A stretch of 64,000 nucleotides of DNA. Origin: Pteria penguin. Its lineage: Eukaryota; Mollusca; Bivalvia; Pterioida; Pteriidae. The notes under the pieces are model-generated. The model was not told the DNA's origin. It worked only from the letters and a program-made list of their open reading frames with translations, and did no database searches. The stretch covers positions 54,369,910 to 54,433,909 of the forward strand of contig CM068585.1 in NCBI GenBank assembly GCA_035048485.1. Direction: 5' to 3'. This document shows, piece by piece, positions 1-12,440 of the stretch; position 1 is the first letter of the stretch, and each line of letters starts with the position of its first letter. The translations under genes were made by a program, and so were the position numbers.

Positions 1-530
1 ATTTTGCAAGAAAAGGTAATTTTTGAAGAATTTGAAAAAAAAACTAAAACAAAACAAAACACTCCCCCCCCCCCCAAAAAAAAGAACGCCAACCTCCAAA
101 CAACAACAAAAAATAAAAAAAGAAAACAAAAGAAAAGAACCCCCCCCCCCCCAACCCTCACCCCTACAAGAAAAAAACCCGTCATGTACGTGACCAGTCA
201 ACAGAGTGACCGTCAAGAACGGTTTGGTGGTGCATGTACATTTCACCTCTATGAACTTTGGTTTGTAGAGTAGATGACTGAATATCTAACATATTCATAC
301 CAAAACTATATCTTTTTGTTCTCTTTGAAGTCCTCGCTTAGCAATTATTCAAAAGCTTATCTCAACAGGTATATAAAGCACACTTTTTAATGGCAAGACA
401 TTTCGCTTTGAATCTTATCAAACATTATGTTTTCTATGTTACCATCGTCCTCTCAATTTAATTTATGCGATTCATTTATATTGTTTGATACATCGGGCGG
501 CGTATATTGTTTGATGTTTATCTTCGTAAG
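1..530. other. No gene seen; homopolymer-rich start
   Basis: Runs of C and A up to about 13 bases dominate 60-180. The rest is unremarkable AT-rich sequence. Confidence 0.5.
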
Positions 531-694
531 GCGTGACTGTGACAAGTAATATTCTTTCCGCACACAATATAAGCGATACTGCGTTAAATGGGGTGGAAGG
601 TGCTCATTACTCGGTGATACATTCGAGCGATGTTCAGTTCGACCCATCTCTTTGTCGAGGCAATGCGAGTGAATTAATACAATGGTGTAACAAG
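531..694 (+). CDS. Candidate internal exon, product not recognised
   Basis: A stretch less AT-rich than its surroundings is open in the frame starting at 533 and ends in AACAAG|GTAAAT, a fair donor. A weak acceptor-like TAAG sits at 527-530. The reading includes SDVQFDPSLCRGNASELIQWC, with two cysteines and one NAS glycosylation site. The 3' phase is 0, which does not fit the phase-1 sushi gene downstream, so it probably belongs to something else if real. No family was recognised. The overlapping minus-strand ORF (453-647) shows no such borders. Confidence 0.22.
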
Positions 695-1620
695 GTAAAT
701 TTTGAGAGCAATTAAGCGTAAATCATATGGACTGACAATTATAGCCGAAATTTGATTCCTTTAAAACTTGGTGGTCTAAACAGAGTGTCACCCGAAAGAA
801 ATTGCTTCAATCAAAACGTATATATTTTTTGCAACCGAGAAAATATCTTATTTATGGGGCATGGCAGTACTAAGCGCCTTTCAATTTTACCATTCCCTCT
901 TTCCCTTAACCATGAATATAAAAACACCAAGTTAATTGATGAAGTGTTAGACAAGATCTTAACGTGTCTTAGATAAGTGTATGTAAATTGTCTAAAGCTC
1001 TCCAGTTATATTAAGGTGGAAGGACCATTTGAACATTTTAAAGTGCAGTTTTGCTTGCGAGCACGATATTAGATTTCAAAAGTTTGTTGAAACTCTCTTG
1101 TGCTGTCTGCTATAATAAATATTTAATATATTAAAACTAGGAAGAATTAATATTATTATTGAATACGATAATTAAAAAAAAGGATAAGGGGAATAGGTTG
1201 AAAATAAATATATTTGTAAATAGTATTTCAGAGCTTTCCTACCTTAAATGATACTTATTTTGAAATTTCAACCCCCTCACCCAAACCCTTCCCCCAAACC
1301 ACTAACTACTACTACTTCTACTACTACTGCTGTACTTCTATCGATATCAGATATTTGATTTCATTCACAATATCCGATGCTATCCATGAAATGTTTTTTG
1401 AAATTCTCTGATGTTCAAAATGTAAGAAACTACATGCATTATTTTTTCAAATTTGAACAGCTTTGAAAGAACAAAAGACAACTTTAAGGTCTTAGTCATA
1501 GAGAGTGCATATAGTCGTGTGGTACATGTACATTTAATTTTATTAGAAATGCTTTAAGTGCATAAAAATGATTCAAACCTCTTCTAGGAGCATCTCCGCA
1601 TAGAGGTGTTGCCGTGTTCA

Positions 1621-1621
<1 letters not shown>
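695..1621. other. No supported feature
   Basis: AT-rich sequence with a short CTACTACTA tract near 1305-1330. The small open frame at 752-976 has no splice or domain support. Confidence 0.5.
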
Positions 1622-1656
<35 letters not shown>

Positions 1657-3576
1657 ATTGTGATCAATCACCGTCCGTCGTCCGTCCGTCGTCTGTCGTC
1701 CGTCGTTAACTTTTCACATTTTCGACTTCTTCTCCAGAACCACTGAACAGAATTTGATGAAACTTGATAAGCATGTAGTACTCATGGTCCCCTACAAGTG
1801 TTGTTGTTTTTCGTCCGGATTCATCAACAGGTGGCGCCACCACAGGCAAAAGTAGGTCAAAGAGGGTACCCTCCTTTGACAAACTTCTTCTTCAGACTGG
1901 AGGGATGTGTGAAGAAGTGTTGTTATTTTTGGTTCCGTTCCGAAAACAAATTTTTGACGTTTTTTTGTACTTGGTAGTTTTAATGCAGAAAAGAGGTATT
2001 TTTTTCTTTTAGTAAACATTGATGCATTAATTTGGTTTAATTTGATCATTTTGATGGTAAGAAATACTACTGCGAAGAAAATTTTTCAATATTTTATGTT
2101 TTGGATTTTTTATGAATTTTTTAAGACTTTCAAGAAAAAGGGGGGTGGGATAATTGGTGTAAACATTTCACAGTTTGAACTTTTTCTTCGGAACCACTTG
2201 CTGGAATTCAATGAAACTTGGCATGCATCAAATACTCAAGGTCCCCGACAAATGTGGTCATCTTTGTCAGGATCCATGAACAGGTGGCACCACCACAGGT
2301 ACCCTCCTTTGACAAACTTCTTATTCAGATCGGGTGCATACAGTGACAAACCAACTGCATAGGAATGATTTAGAGGCATATGGGAAGAAGTGTTGATATT
2401 TTTGGTTCCATTCCGAAATCAAATTTTTGATGTTTTTTCATTTTTATTTTGGACGTTGTTATTTTAATGCATTAAAGAGTTATTATTTTCTTTTAGTAAA
2501 CATTGATGCATTCATTTGGTTTCATTTAATCATTTCTATGGTAAGGAATGCTGGTGCGAAGGAATTTTTTCAATATCTTGATTTTTGAATTTTTTATGAA
2601 TTTTTTAAGACTTCCAAGAAAAGGGGGGGGGGGGGACAATTTTTCATATCTTCAACTTGATCTACAGAACTTGAAGGATTGTGACAAAACTGGGTAGGAT
2701 GCAAGTACTCATAGTGGTTTTCAAAGGTTTTGTTTTTTGTGCGGATCAGTCAGCAGATGGCGCCACTACAGGCAAAAGTAGGTCACAGAGGGTACCCTCC
2801 TTTGACAAACTTCTTTTTCAGACTGAGGCATACAGAGATAAACTGAATGCATAGGAATGATCTAGAGGCATGGGTGAAGAAGTGCTGTTGTTTTTGGTTC
2901 CATTCTGAGGTCAAATTTTTGACCTTTTTTCAAGTTTTTTTTTTTTTTTACTTTGTTATTTCAATACAGAAAAGAGGTATTTTTAGCTCACCTGAGCTGA
3001 AGGCTCAAGTGGGCTATTGTAATCAATCGTTGTCCATTGTCTGTCCGTCGTTAACTTTTCACATTTACAACTTCTTCTCCAGAATTACTGAACAGAATTT
3101 GATGAAACTTGGTATGCATGAAGTACTAATGGTCCCCTACAAGTGTTGTTATTTTTCATCCAGATCCATCGGGAGGTGGGGCCACCATGGGCAAAAATAG
3201 GTCACAGAGAGTGTCCTCCTTTGACAAACTGCTAACCGGGTGCATATAGAAACAAACCAAATGCATAGAAATGATCTAGAGGGATGTGTGAAGAAGTGTT
3301 GTTATTTTTGGTTGCATTTCGAAATAAAAGTTTTGACGTTTTTTCGACATACTTTGCATAAATAAAATTTAACATTTATTTCTTATCTGAGGGTGTTTTT
3401 CCGACTTTCTCCTCTCTGGATGAAGAAGGGATCAAGAACTTCATTGTACATTTTATTGATATTTACCATATACTTGATATATTTTATTAAGTCATAGTAG
3501 AGCGAAATTCCTTCATGCATGACTGATCATCTAGGTACTCAGGTGAGCGATATAGGCCCACTTGGGCCTCTTGTTT
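1622..3576. mobile_element. Hairpin-ended long repeat element, copy 1
   Basis: It starts with an imperfect 13-bp hairpin (GCTCACCTGAGCC, loop GAA, GGCTCAAGTGAGC) followed by GTCCGTCGTC tandem. It ends with ACTCAGGTGAGC, then a GGCCCA-CT-TGGGCC hairpin and a long poly-T. The outer ends form an inverted repeat (CTCACCTGAG/CTCAGGTGAG). A second 5' end (TTTTAGCTCACCTGAGC) lies inside at 2981, so this copy is a head-to-tail composite. The open frames inside (for example 2042-2362) are shared with copy 2 and look non-coding. No transposase is seen, so it is non-autonomous. Confidence 0.7.
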
Positions 3577-5514
3577 TTTTTTTTTTTTTTTTTTTTTTTG
3601 CATAATCAAATAATCATTCTCGGATCGGATCGATTAGTAAAGCTTTCGTAATGATCATGTGCTAATTGATATAAACCCATCGCATTGGAATAGAAAACGT
3701 AATACAAATTCGAGTCTCCTTAAATGGGAACTTATTTTAATCCGACCGGTTATTACCGAAATAAATATTTATTCCACACACAAAATAGATCCTTCAAATT
3801 CTTAAATACCCATATAAAATCTCCTTTACTAATGGAAAGTCATCTTTTTAAATATTTGACAAATCTATTTCTTTATATGATTATTTTGAATGACTCTGCA
3901 TTCAGATACACAGATAAAAGAAGCGAACCATATTAAAAAAATATGCAAACTTGCATTAATTGCATCGGCGATGGTACGCGCTGTCACATATAGGCTAAAT
4001 TTTTTCCACACATAAGCGATTGTGTTCCTTTGCGCCAGAAAGTGGGCTATGATGTATTTCATTTCAAAACAAGAATCAATTTTCTCACATTCTTCTGCGT
4101 CATTGAAAAAAGTAATAACATTCAATTTCGTTTTTATGAATGGATAGGTCCCGTTGCATCTCGAATTTCCTCTGCCGTTGGCATATCTGTTCGTAATTCA
4201 CTTGATGAGGAATGAATCAGCTGTTTAAAGATAAATATATCAAGGACATGCAAAAAACAAATAATTCTTATCCTTTTTGTTTAATCTCCTTAACTTTGGT
4301 ATAAATTCTTTTACGTAAAATGGTAAAATATCATTAGAAATTAGAAATACATATCGGAAAGCACTCGGTCCGCTCTCCAGTTTCGTACGACACCCCTGAA
4401 TGAATATCAGGGTTTTAATTTTTGAATTAACCTACTAAAACCACATTCGTATCTCGAAAACGAAGGCTAATAAAGTTCCTACATATGAAACATATGAAAT
4501 CCTTGACGTCACTGATAAATATGTTGTGAAAATAAGAGAGCTAAATGTGTTAATCCAAACTTGTAGATTTCCGTACCGCTCTCTCTCTCTCTCTTCCGTT
4601 AGAGAGAGAGAGAGAGAGAGAGAGAGTTACCTTGCATAAGCTTGTATCATTTTTGAACTTCATTTGTTGCCCACAAGTCTCATCTATTGTGCATACATAC
4701 AATACTTTTTGATGTCACTGTCATGTTTTGAATTTTGAATTTTGCTTGGAGGGGGACGGCTTTATTCTACAAAATCTTCCTAAGCAGTAGAATATTTTCC
4801 CGTTCAATGTAAAATTAAACAACATAACAGAGAGAGTTTCTTCCATTAACCTTTAAATATTTTTCACTATACATATTAAAGAAAGTCAAAACATAAAATA
4901 TTCTTAATAATGTGTTTATAAAAGTTTATCAATAACATCCGTCGGTGACTTTTACTTTTGGGTTGACAATGAGTTCGTTCGTACCTGGTACTTTGCGCAC
5001 CGTTTGTCTCCGACACTGGCTATTTGTACCCGAGTCTTATACACCGCAGTACTGTAGTTAAATTTCAAATAAATTTGCTATTAACTCTTCTCTGTTGAAC
5101 ACATTTCAATTGACGCCTAAGCTTTATGTTGTATGGGAGAATAAACCTATCATCATCATGTTGCGATTCAAATATGATAAGAATTATATATGTGCATAGT
5201 AAATTTTAATTTCAAAACAAGAGATGAAGAGATACATCTCAAGGGCACAAAGGTCATGTACAGACATTGTTGAAAGGGCTGTTTATCCATTTTTTTGTAA
5301 ATATTAGCATCGTACGAATGAAGTGGTAGTTTTGTTTCGAAATCAGGAAGGGCTTGAAAAAAGGCACAACAGTGTACCTGCCTTAAAAACGAATGAAGGT
5401 AGCAGATCAATTAATGTCAATGTTTAAACTACGTATGTTTCATAATGAAATGACTCGTTGTGGACGAGCACCTATTTAAAAGACAACAGTCGGTTCTTTG
5501 AAAAATTCCGAAAA
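3577..5514. other. No gene seen
   Basis: After the poly-T tail of the hairpin-ended element, only short chance frames and the CT/GA microsatellite occur. Confidence 0.5.
4579..4626. repeat. (CT)n-(GA)n inverted microsatellite
   Basis: Sixteen bases of CT, a seven-base TCCGTTA-type spacer, then 26 bases of GA; the halves can pair. Confidence 0.85.
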
Positions 5515-6065
5515 AAGCTCACTTTAGCGTGAAGGTCATTATCAAGGGCAAAAGATCATCGACCTTGGTGTCATTTGAAAGGACCTCATTAGTTGAGTAC
5601 GCATGTCAAATATGAAGCCTGTATCTCTCACGATTCATGAGTTATGGCCAAGGATAAAGTTAACAACAGTCAAACAAACATTGACAAACAGACAGACAGG
5701 ATGTCAAGGTCAAAAGGTCATCGACCTTTGTATAAGGTCATCGACCTTTGTATCATTTGAAAGGGCTTCATTAGTTGAGTATGCATGTTAAATATGAAGT
5801 CTGAATCCCTCACGATTCATGAGTTTGGCCAAGGATAAGGTTAACAACAGGCAAACAAACAGACAAACAGACAGACAGACAGGATGTTAAGGTCAGAAGG
5901 TCATCGACGTTGGTGTCATTTGAAAGGTCTTCATTAGTTGAGTACGCATGAAAAATATGAAGTCTGTATCCCTCACGGTTCAAAAGATATGGCCATGGTG
6001 AAAGTTGACATCAGAGAAATAAAAAGACAGGCAAATAGACAAAGAGACGGACAGCCAGGAAAAAA
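5515..6065 (+). repeat. Tandem ~180-bp repeat, three units
   Basis: Units begin near 5532, 5705 and 5885. Each carries AAGGTCATCGACCTT, TCATTTGAAAGG, TTCATTAGTTGAGTACGCATG, TCTCACGATTCATGAG and a CAGACAGACAGG end. The same sequence in the opposite orientation is the middle of the repeats at 12872 and 17133. Confidence 0.75.
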
Positions 6066-6658
6066 ACCCAAAAAGTAAACTTCAAACCTTCATTATCTCG
6101 AAGTATAAACAGAACTGTGTCCCGTTGCATTTCAGTAGGACTAAAAGCAGTATTAGACGACAAAACAAATGTAAATACCACAGCCGTAAATCGCTTATAT
6201 TTTACGAAAAATTGTTCAATCCCTAAAGAAATATATAACGTTACATGTTACATTTTGATAGTCAAATCAAAAGTAGCAATTGGTGTATATTTGCGAGAAC
6301 TCGTACATTCTTACGACAGACAACTGTTTTACAGTAGATGAATTTATCTGTGACAATAATTGATTATTTTAGAGAGGAAATGAATTATTCCTTGACATGT
6401 GTGGACGGACAATATGCACATACGAATTATTATATGGATATACAGCGGTACATGATGTCTAAGTGTTTAAAGTAAAGCAGTCAGATCTTATGCTGGTGTC
6501 GACTCTTTCGGGTGATAACACCAATGTACTTCCGTATTTTAGATTAAATATTACATATGATTAATTATAAAAAGAATTATGTACTTTAATAGAAAATAAA
6601 ATAATAATAAAAACTGAATAGTTTTTTTTTTTTTTAATTTGAAATTTCCTTATTGCAG

Positions 6659-9600
6659 CATTGTTATGCGGAGCACCTCGGAACATTACGTGTGGTACTT
6701 ACGACAATATCGACCGTCACTATGGCGCTAAGCTAACCGTAAAATGCGACGATGGTTGCGAACTTGTAGGCTCACCGATCATTCAATGCTTACCTGTCCC
6801 AGACCCATTCCATCATAGAGTCATTTGGCAAAGCAATGGCGCGTGGCCGCAGTGCCGTCCCGTGGCGCACACCTCTTTTGAGTGTTCGTATAATGCTTAT
6901 GACCATGATATATTTATGAATTATGTAATTATAATTTTTATAATCATTCCACATCTTATGATTATGTATACAGATATACATGTATTTACATATACATGTA
7001 ATTGAAACAAAGTTTTCTTCATAGAGTCGTTACTATTTTAGATTTAGTTGACTTTTATAGAGATAAAGAAGGGGAAAAACTGTGGGGTTTTACATATATA
7101 TATATGTATGTATATATATATATATCGCATTAGTAAGGAGAAAAAAAATTAAATACATGAACTTCTAGAATAATTGAAGTATTTGATTTGAAATTAAAGT
7201 GCATGTGTTACCAATTGACGTCGAAGATGAACTTTTACAATATTAATACTTGTTTCGTAGCGCTAACATGCAAAGCACCACCAAACATGACGTGTGGTTC
7301 TTACATTGGTGCGGACTATAGTATAGGTGCCACATTGACTGTGGTTTGTGATCCCGAATGCACTCTGAGTGGACCCGACACTATCCACTGCATAGGTGTA
7401 CCTGATCCCTTCCGGCACGTGGTCATTTGGGATAGCTTCACAGGCAAACTGCCAGTTTGTCAACGTCCAACAGCGCAGCGTTCACTCAATTCTGGTATTC
7501 GGTCTTTTCGTTACACAGAGTTACTTCCCATTTTGGACGATACCTGACATAAGTAATCGTTACGTCATCAAATTATATGGAAATCGGTCAAGAACTCAGG
7601 GAAATGATGGTATAGAATGACGAAATTTATGACGTCATAATTTTTACGTCATATACTGTCCCAAATGGAAAATAACTATATTTAACGAAAAGACGCAAAA
7701 TAAGATAGAAAAAATGTTATAATTATATTTACATCGACTTCTTATTCCACACAAGAGAAACAAATGAGAAGAGTTAAATAACAAACAAAGCGAAAGCTCA
7801 ATACAAACCCCTAAAAAGTCAAGGTGCAACAAAATTGTTACTACACCGAACTGCAAACGGTAGTGAGATCGTCAGGGACACCACAGTTAAAACTAAATTA
7901 TTCTATTTTGAACAAGTATGAGGTTCTTTTCCCCAAACTGCTTTTTTCATATCGGCATTTTGGTCAGAAAGAATTCAAACGTAAAAAGTTTTGCGACTAA
8001 ACTGTGAATCGAGTGTCAATCATTTCTGACATCATTCGAATTCACAAAGAGCTCCAGATCTATATATCAGTGAAGTGATCAATATACAGCTCGCAACCTA
8101 TTACCACACAGTTGTCGATCCCTCTAAATTTAATCAAGTACATTACGTAGTTTCATTGTGAATAATGAAAAAGTGTGTCAAAAGGTGCGATGTCGGGCAT
8201 AATAGATAACACGTTCTCGTGAATAAAAGAGGTTAATAAAAAGTAATACAGATAAATACCTGATATGAAAGGTGATTTTAATGACAGGGTTTATTTTCTT
8301 TGTATCTGTGATGCACCCACTTGAAAAGCGTATTAATGAAATTGTTATCTCCCATAACACTGAAGTAAAATGGCATTCATTGTTTAAAATAATATCGGAG
8401 TCAGATAAGCGCTTGATAACATATCATAATAAGGATTCTTTCTTCCATTTCAGTATATTCTAACTTTGTGAAAGCGCCTGAAATAATTGCTGTATCCGAA
8501 ACCATGGACGAACCTCCTAGTCCGCCGTTTCGTACAAGTGATGGAGCGCCTTTTGCTATAGATCAGATAAAAGGAGGTACGTTTATAAACTTTTCTGAAT
8601 CTTAAAAAGGAGGATATATGTGGTGTTTGGCAAATATATATCGATTCTGTTTATTTTTTCATCCGTTTCTTGTTCAGTATTGAAATATTGTTTTATCGGC
8701 TGTATACTTTAAGCATAATTTATATATATGGCGGATGTGACTTAAACATTCTTAGTTCACCTTGACATGTACGGGTCCATCAATGAAACGTGTCGTGTCA
8801 CAATTACACAGCACTAGTTTTGCACTCTCGTATTTTAAACATATAAGCCGGGGTTGCTCAGTTGATGAGGTGTTCGCCTAGTGACCGAGAGGTCCCGGGT
8901 TCGTCTCTCACCATGGGTACATCGATGTTCTCTCTTTTGGTATAAACCGGAGTCCCATGTCACAGTATACGTGACACGTAAAACATCCTTCCCGGCTTTT
9001 GATGGGTCTGTTGTATAAATTTCTCTGCAATGTATCAGGCAGATGCCGTCACCTTATGCGTAAAAAAAATTGTAGAGTGACGTAATACACTAATTACTCA
9101 ATCAAATTTTAGCGTAATTTATGATTGCAGAAATATGAATTGGTATTCCTTTAAACGAAAATCTGTCACAGAATGTTAAGAATAAAATTAGCGAATACAT
9201 TAACGTAAAAACTACGAAATACGCTATATTTATTCATTTATATGATTCTATGGCATCACGGCGGATGTAAGCGGTCGACAGGGGATTCTTACTCCTCCGT
9301 GACACCAGACCCTACCTCAGATTCTTCCAGAGGTCCGTCATAACATAGTATTCCTTATTATGTATACTGAATTCACTATTGAGAAATGAGAAAAAGACAT
9401 ATTCAACATGTAATTGCTCATTATTGGCGGATTTAGAGTGCAGGGGCTGCAACTTCCTCCCCCTTTTGGTCGGAAAATTTTACCAAAAAGGTCATTTTCG
9501 ACCATTTTTTTCCGGACCAAATAGTGTAAAACATTAGTCATGAGGGGCTGCACCCCTCCTTAAAACAATTTCTAGATCCGTCTATGCTCATATTATCATG

Positions 9601-10017
9601 TCAGAAGGGTTGAAATGTTTTCTGTGCTGTTCACCAGTTGATGTGAGCCGTCAAGGCCGATGTGGCAAGCCCAACAAGAGACGTTCACTCTTCACATGCT
9701 CTCACATTTTCATATCTATAAATGTCCACTATGGGAAGTGGTTTTGAGTGACTCACATTGTAGCACTTTCTGTGGTATTTTACAATATTACTTTGCTTCT
9801 TTTAGATTTTCATGAACACGAGAAAGACATAACATGCTTAAGAAACAAGAAAATATGTTCTTTGGAACCAGATACCGGACGCTGTAAAGCCGCATTTCCA
9901 CGTTATTACTATGACTTTGAAAAGAAAGAGTGCATTCCCTTTATTTACGGAGGATGCATGGGCAACGAGAATAATTTCAAAACTTTAGAAGAATGTCAGA
10001 AAAAGTGTTATTGTTGA
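6659..10017 (+). CDS. Sushi (CCP) x2 + Kunitz domain protein, 3' part of gene
   Basis: Four exons are visible: 6659-~6883 (CCP 1), 7261-~7494 (CCP 2), 8454-8576 (linker rich in Pro, Ser and acidic residues) and 9806-10017 (Kunitz, stop TGA at 10015). Every acceptor leaves two bases before the first full codon, so all introns are phase 1, as usual for shuffled extracellular modules. Each CCP has six cysteines instead of four (an extra pair at NITC/MTCG and DGC/PEC), a pattern known from selectin-type CCPs. The Kunitz exon has the six-cysteine order, the motif [13 protein letters not shown] and GRCKA, placing Lys at P1, which suggests trypsin-like targets. The donors of exons 1 and 2 are uncertain: 6856 and 7464 are in-phase alternatives with weak GTCC sites. 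No signal-peptide exon was found upstream, so the 5' end is missing. Extracellular location is inferred from the domains and cysteines. Confidence 0.8.
8847..9093 (+). mobile_element. tRNA-headed SINE (family A), diverged
   Basis: It has a tRNA-like head with B box GGTTCGTCTC, then the family body: gagTCCCATGTCACAG, CCGGCTTTTGATGGGTCTG and CAGGCAGATGCCGTCACC. It sits in intron 3 of the sushi-Kunitz gene. Confidence 0.65.
9424..9586. mobile_element. Short decayed hAT-like MITE
   Basis: ATTGGCGGATTTAGAG at the left and TCTAGATCCGTCTATG at the right are degenerate inverse ends; GGGGCTGCA occurs near both. Confidence 0.45.
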
Positions 10018-10044
10018 TACAAATCATCTGTTGAATTTTGGTAA

Positions 10045-10050
10045 AATAAA
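10045..10050 (+). terminator. Polyadenylation signal of the sushi-Kunitz gene
   Basis: AATAAA lies 28 bases after the TGA stop; a second AATAAA at 10256-10261 is an alternative. Which one is used cannot be read from the sequence. Confidence 0.45.
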
Positions 10051-10826
10051 AAAAACATGGATAATGTGTAGTGTAAAGAGTTTTCCTGGAAAGATGGTGC
10101 ATTTTCATTTTATTAATTTCTGAAAGACCTGAAATATGTGTTACAGTTACACACGTTTTACACTTGTTTTCACATCCTGACAATGTGTACTTGTATTACA
10201 CATGTTGAGAAGCACTTGTGCCAAATAATTCATTGTATATAACCATGATAAATCCAATAAATCATGTATACTCACAACAGTCCCGGCGATTATACCCCAT
10301 TTCCCTCCATATATCACAAAACTTTCGCGACGGTCTTATTTTGCGGATTTTTTTTATTATTAATATTTATTATTTTGTTTTATTTATCAATTTTCAATGA
10401 TTGGATAAAAAGGAAATTACATCAGAAATCCAGAAAAACTAGAAATAGCAAAAATATGACACATCTTTAAAGAACTTTCTTCGCGAAATATCCGTCGCGA
10501 AATTTTCTTGATGTGTGGCAGTATAAACGAATATAAAATGTATTGCTTGTTTTAATTACCATGCTAAATTTTTAAAAACTTTTGGAGAATATAGGTTATT
10601 AAAGCACTACTATTAAACAAAATAAAATGGAAGGTATACGTGAAAAATACATAAATAAGATAGCAAATGAATCATGATATTTTTATCATTTTACGATCAC
10701 TTTTCTATGGGTCAAGGTCTCTTAAGCCAGACATGTATTACGGTGTTTAATTTGATTCTAAATGTCAATTTTATTTCTGTGAATTGTATTTTCATTTTGG
10801 TGCATTTTTCGTGCATTTTAAATGAT

Positions 10827-10972
10827 AATGATAATAAAATGATAATAATGATGATTATCATTATAATGATAATAATAATAACACTCACAACAAAAACAAT
10901 AATAATAATAATGATAACAATAATGATAATGATAATAATAATAATGATGATAATAATAATAATAATAATAAT
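10827..10972. repeat. ATA/ATG trinucleotide-rich tract
   Basis: About 145 bases of AATAATGAT-type repeats. It makes Ile- and Tyr-rich open frames on both strands that are not genes. Confidence 0.9.
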
Positions 10973-11934
10973 GAGCTCTTGAGGGAATATTTTCCAATAT
11001 AATTTTTTTCTTCTTCGGCATTTCTTTATAAAGATATCGCACTCTTTGAAGTCTTCTGTACGTCTATTTCTACGCATTTTAAAGATTTCATAGTCGCAAA
11101 GTAAATATAAAACAGCTTGTAAATGTTTGAATACTCACCGTGACCCACTGTAGAGAAGTCGTGAGAGCCAACACGTCAGTGCTGCCCTTGACCTCGGAAG
11201 AATAATGATAGCTGGTCCTCGTGGTATTTTCCTAGACTTCTAATTTTGTTTAACGACTTTTGGTGTTTCCATACATTCGTTTGTCATCTGATGAAGACTG
11301 CAATTCATATACATATGGACAGGGCACACTATTAAACTGAAACTACCTTTAGCTGGTAGATGATTCCCACATTAGCTAAAGGTATTGTCCATTTTGATGT
11401 GGACAGGAAGGAGTAAACAGCAGTGTAGACATTGCTTACACGCCATTTATAAGTTTACACTTGGATATATGATATATATAATATTGCAACCCACATTTCG
11501 TTAAATAGGTACTGGCTTTTCCATCAATTCAAGCAAAGAAAAGTAATGGTTTAAATCAATACCACAAAATCGCTTCTATTTCGCAATGCTTTATTTTCAC
11601 ACGATTCCCACTTCCAACATATTTGCGATACAAATTGTTCTTGATATACAATAAACATGTACAATTTTTGTTTTAATGTTAAAGTGGCCAAATATTGGAG
11701 AGGACTTCATTTTGGCGTGATGACATACCTTCAAATTACGCGAAATTAAAATCCTCGCCAATAATATCTGAAGAAGAGATTTATTGATCAATCGTTTGAT
11801 TTTAGAAAAAGCATTATATACATATATCTGTAATAAAACTTCGTCAGATATTCTGGCAAATGAACGGTTTCAGACTCGAAAATTTTAAAGAAGTCTCACT
11901 TTAAATTATCTTTACCACACATATTTTGGGCACA

Positions 11935-12012
11935 CTTGGTGTAGTGTTGAAACGCTTGGCTTTCGATGTGGCGATCCTGGTTCGATATCCAGATTGCGCA
12001 ACTGTATTTTAG
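11935..12012 (+). mobile_element. SINE family B tRNA-like head, decayed
   Basis: CACTTGGTGTAGTGTTGAAACGCTTGGC, GATCCTGGTTCGATATCC and GCGCAAC parallel the family B head. No body follows. Confidence 0.45.
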
Positions 12013-12074
12013 ATGTGGATATTCTCCATCGTCTATGACGCGTTCTGACTGAAAAAATTCTGAGCGACGAAAAA

Positions 12075-12255
12075 CCTTCGTCAACCGACCACTCACCTTT
12101 ATCAACCGACCAGCTACACATGAAAAACTCTTATCAACCGGCCAGTAACACGTAAAACCCTTATTAAACAACCAGCCACACATGGAAACCCTTAGTAACA
12201 GACCAGCCACACACATGAAAAAAACAAACCTTTTCAACCAACCAGGCACACATAA
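12075..12255. repeat. Degenerate ~38-bp tandem repeat, about 5 units
   Basis: Units contain TTATCAACCGACCAGC then CACACATGAAAAAC, with drift. They produce a long minus-strand open frame that is not a gene. Confidence 0.7.
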
Positions 12256-12310
12256 AAACATTACAAAATTCTAACATATTACATAAATACAAAAAACAAA
12301 ATATCAATAT

Positions 12311-12440
12311 GTGCAAAGTATTGCATTATATGATTACAAGGTATTACATTGTACTATTACAAAATATTACATTGTATCATTACAAAGTATGACATTGTAT
12401 TATTACAAAGTATTACATTTGTATAATTACAAAATATTAT
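12311..12440. repeat. 23-bp tandem repeat, about 6 units
   Basis: The unit reads GTATTACATTGTATTATTACAAA with substitutions and one single-base insertion. Confidence 0.8.

Noticed and set aside
2042..2362. 106-residue frame, nearly repeated at 32830-33096
   Set aside because: Both copies lie at the same place in the two hairpin-ended elements, no domain is visible, and they end differently because of a small deletion, so they look like repeat by-products.
10712..11077. 121-residue minus-strand frame with long Ile runs
   Set aside because: It is produced by the ATA/ATG trinucleotide tract.
12075..12255. CRISPR-like array
   Set aside because: The units are direct, degenerate and without unique spacers of constant length, and the genome is eukaryotic.
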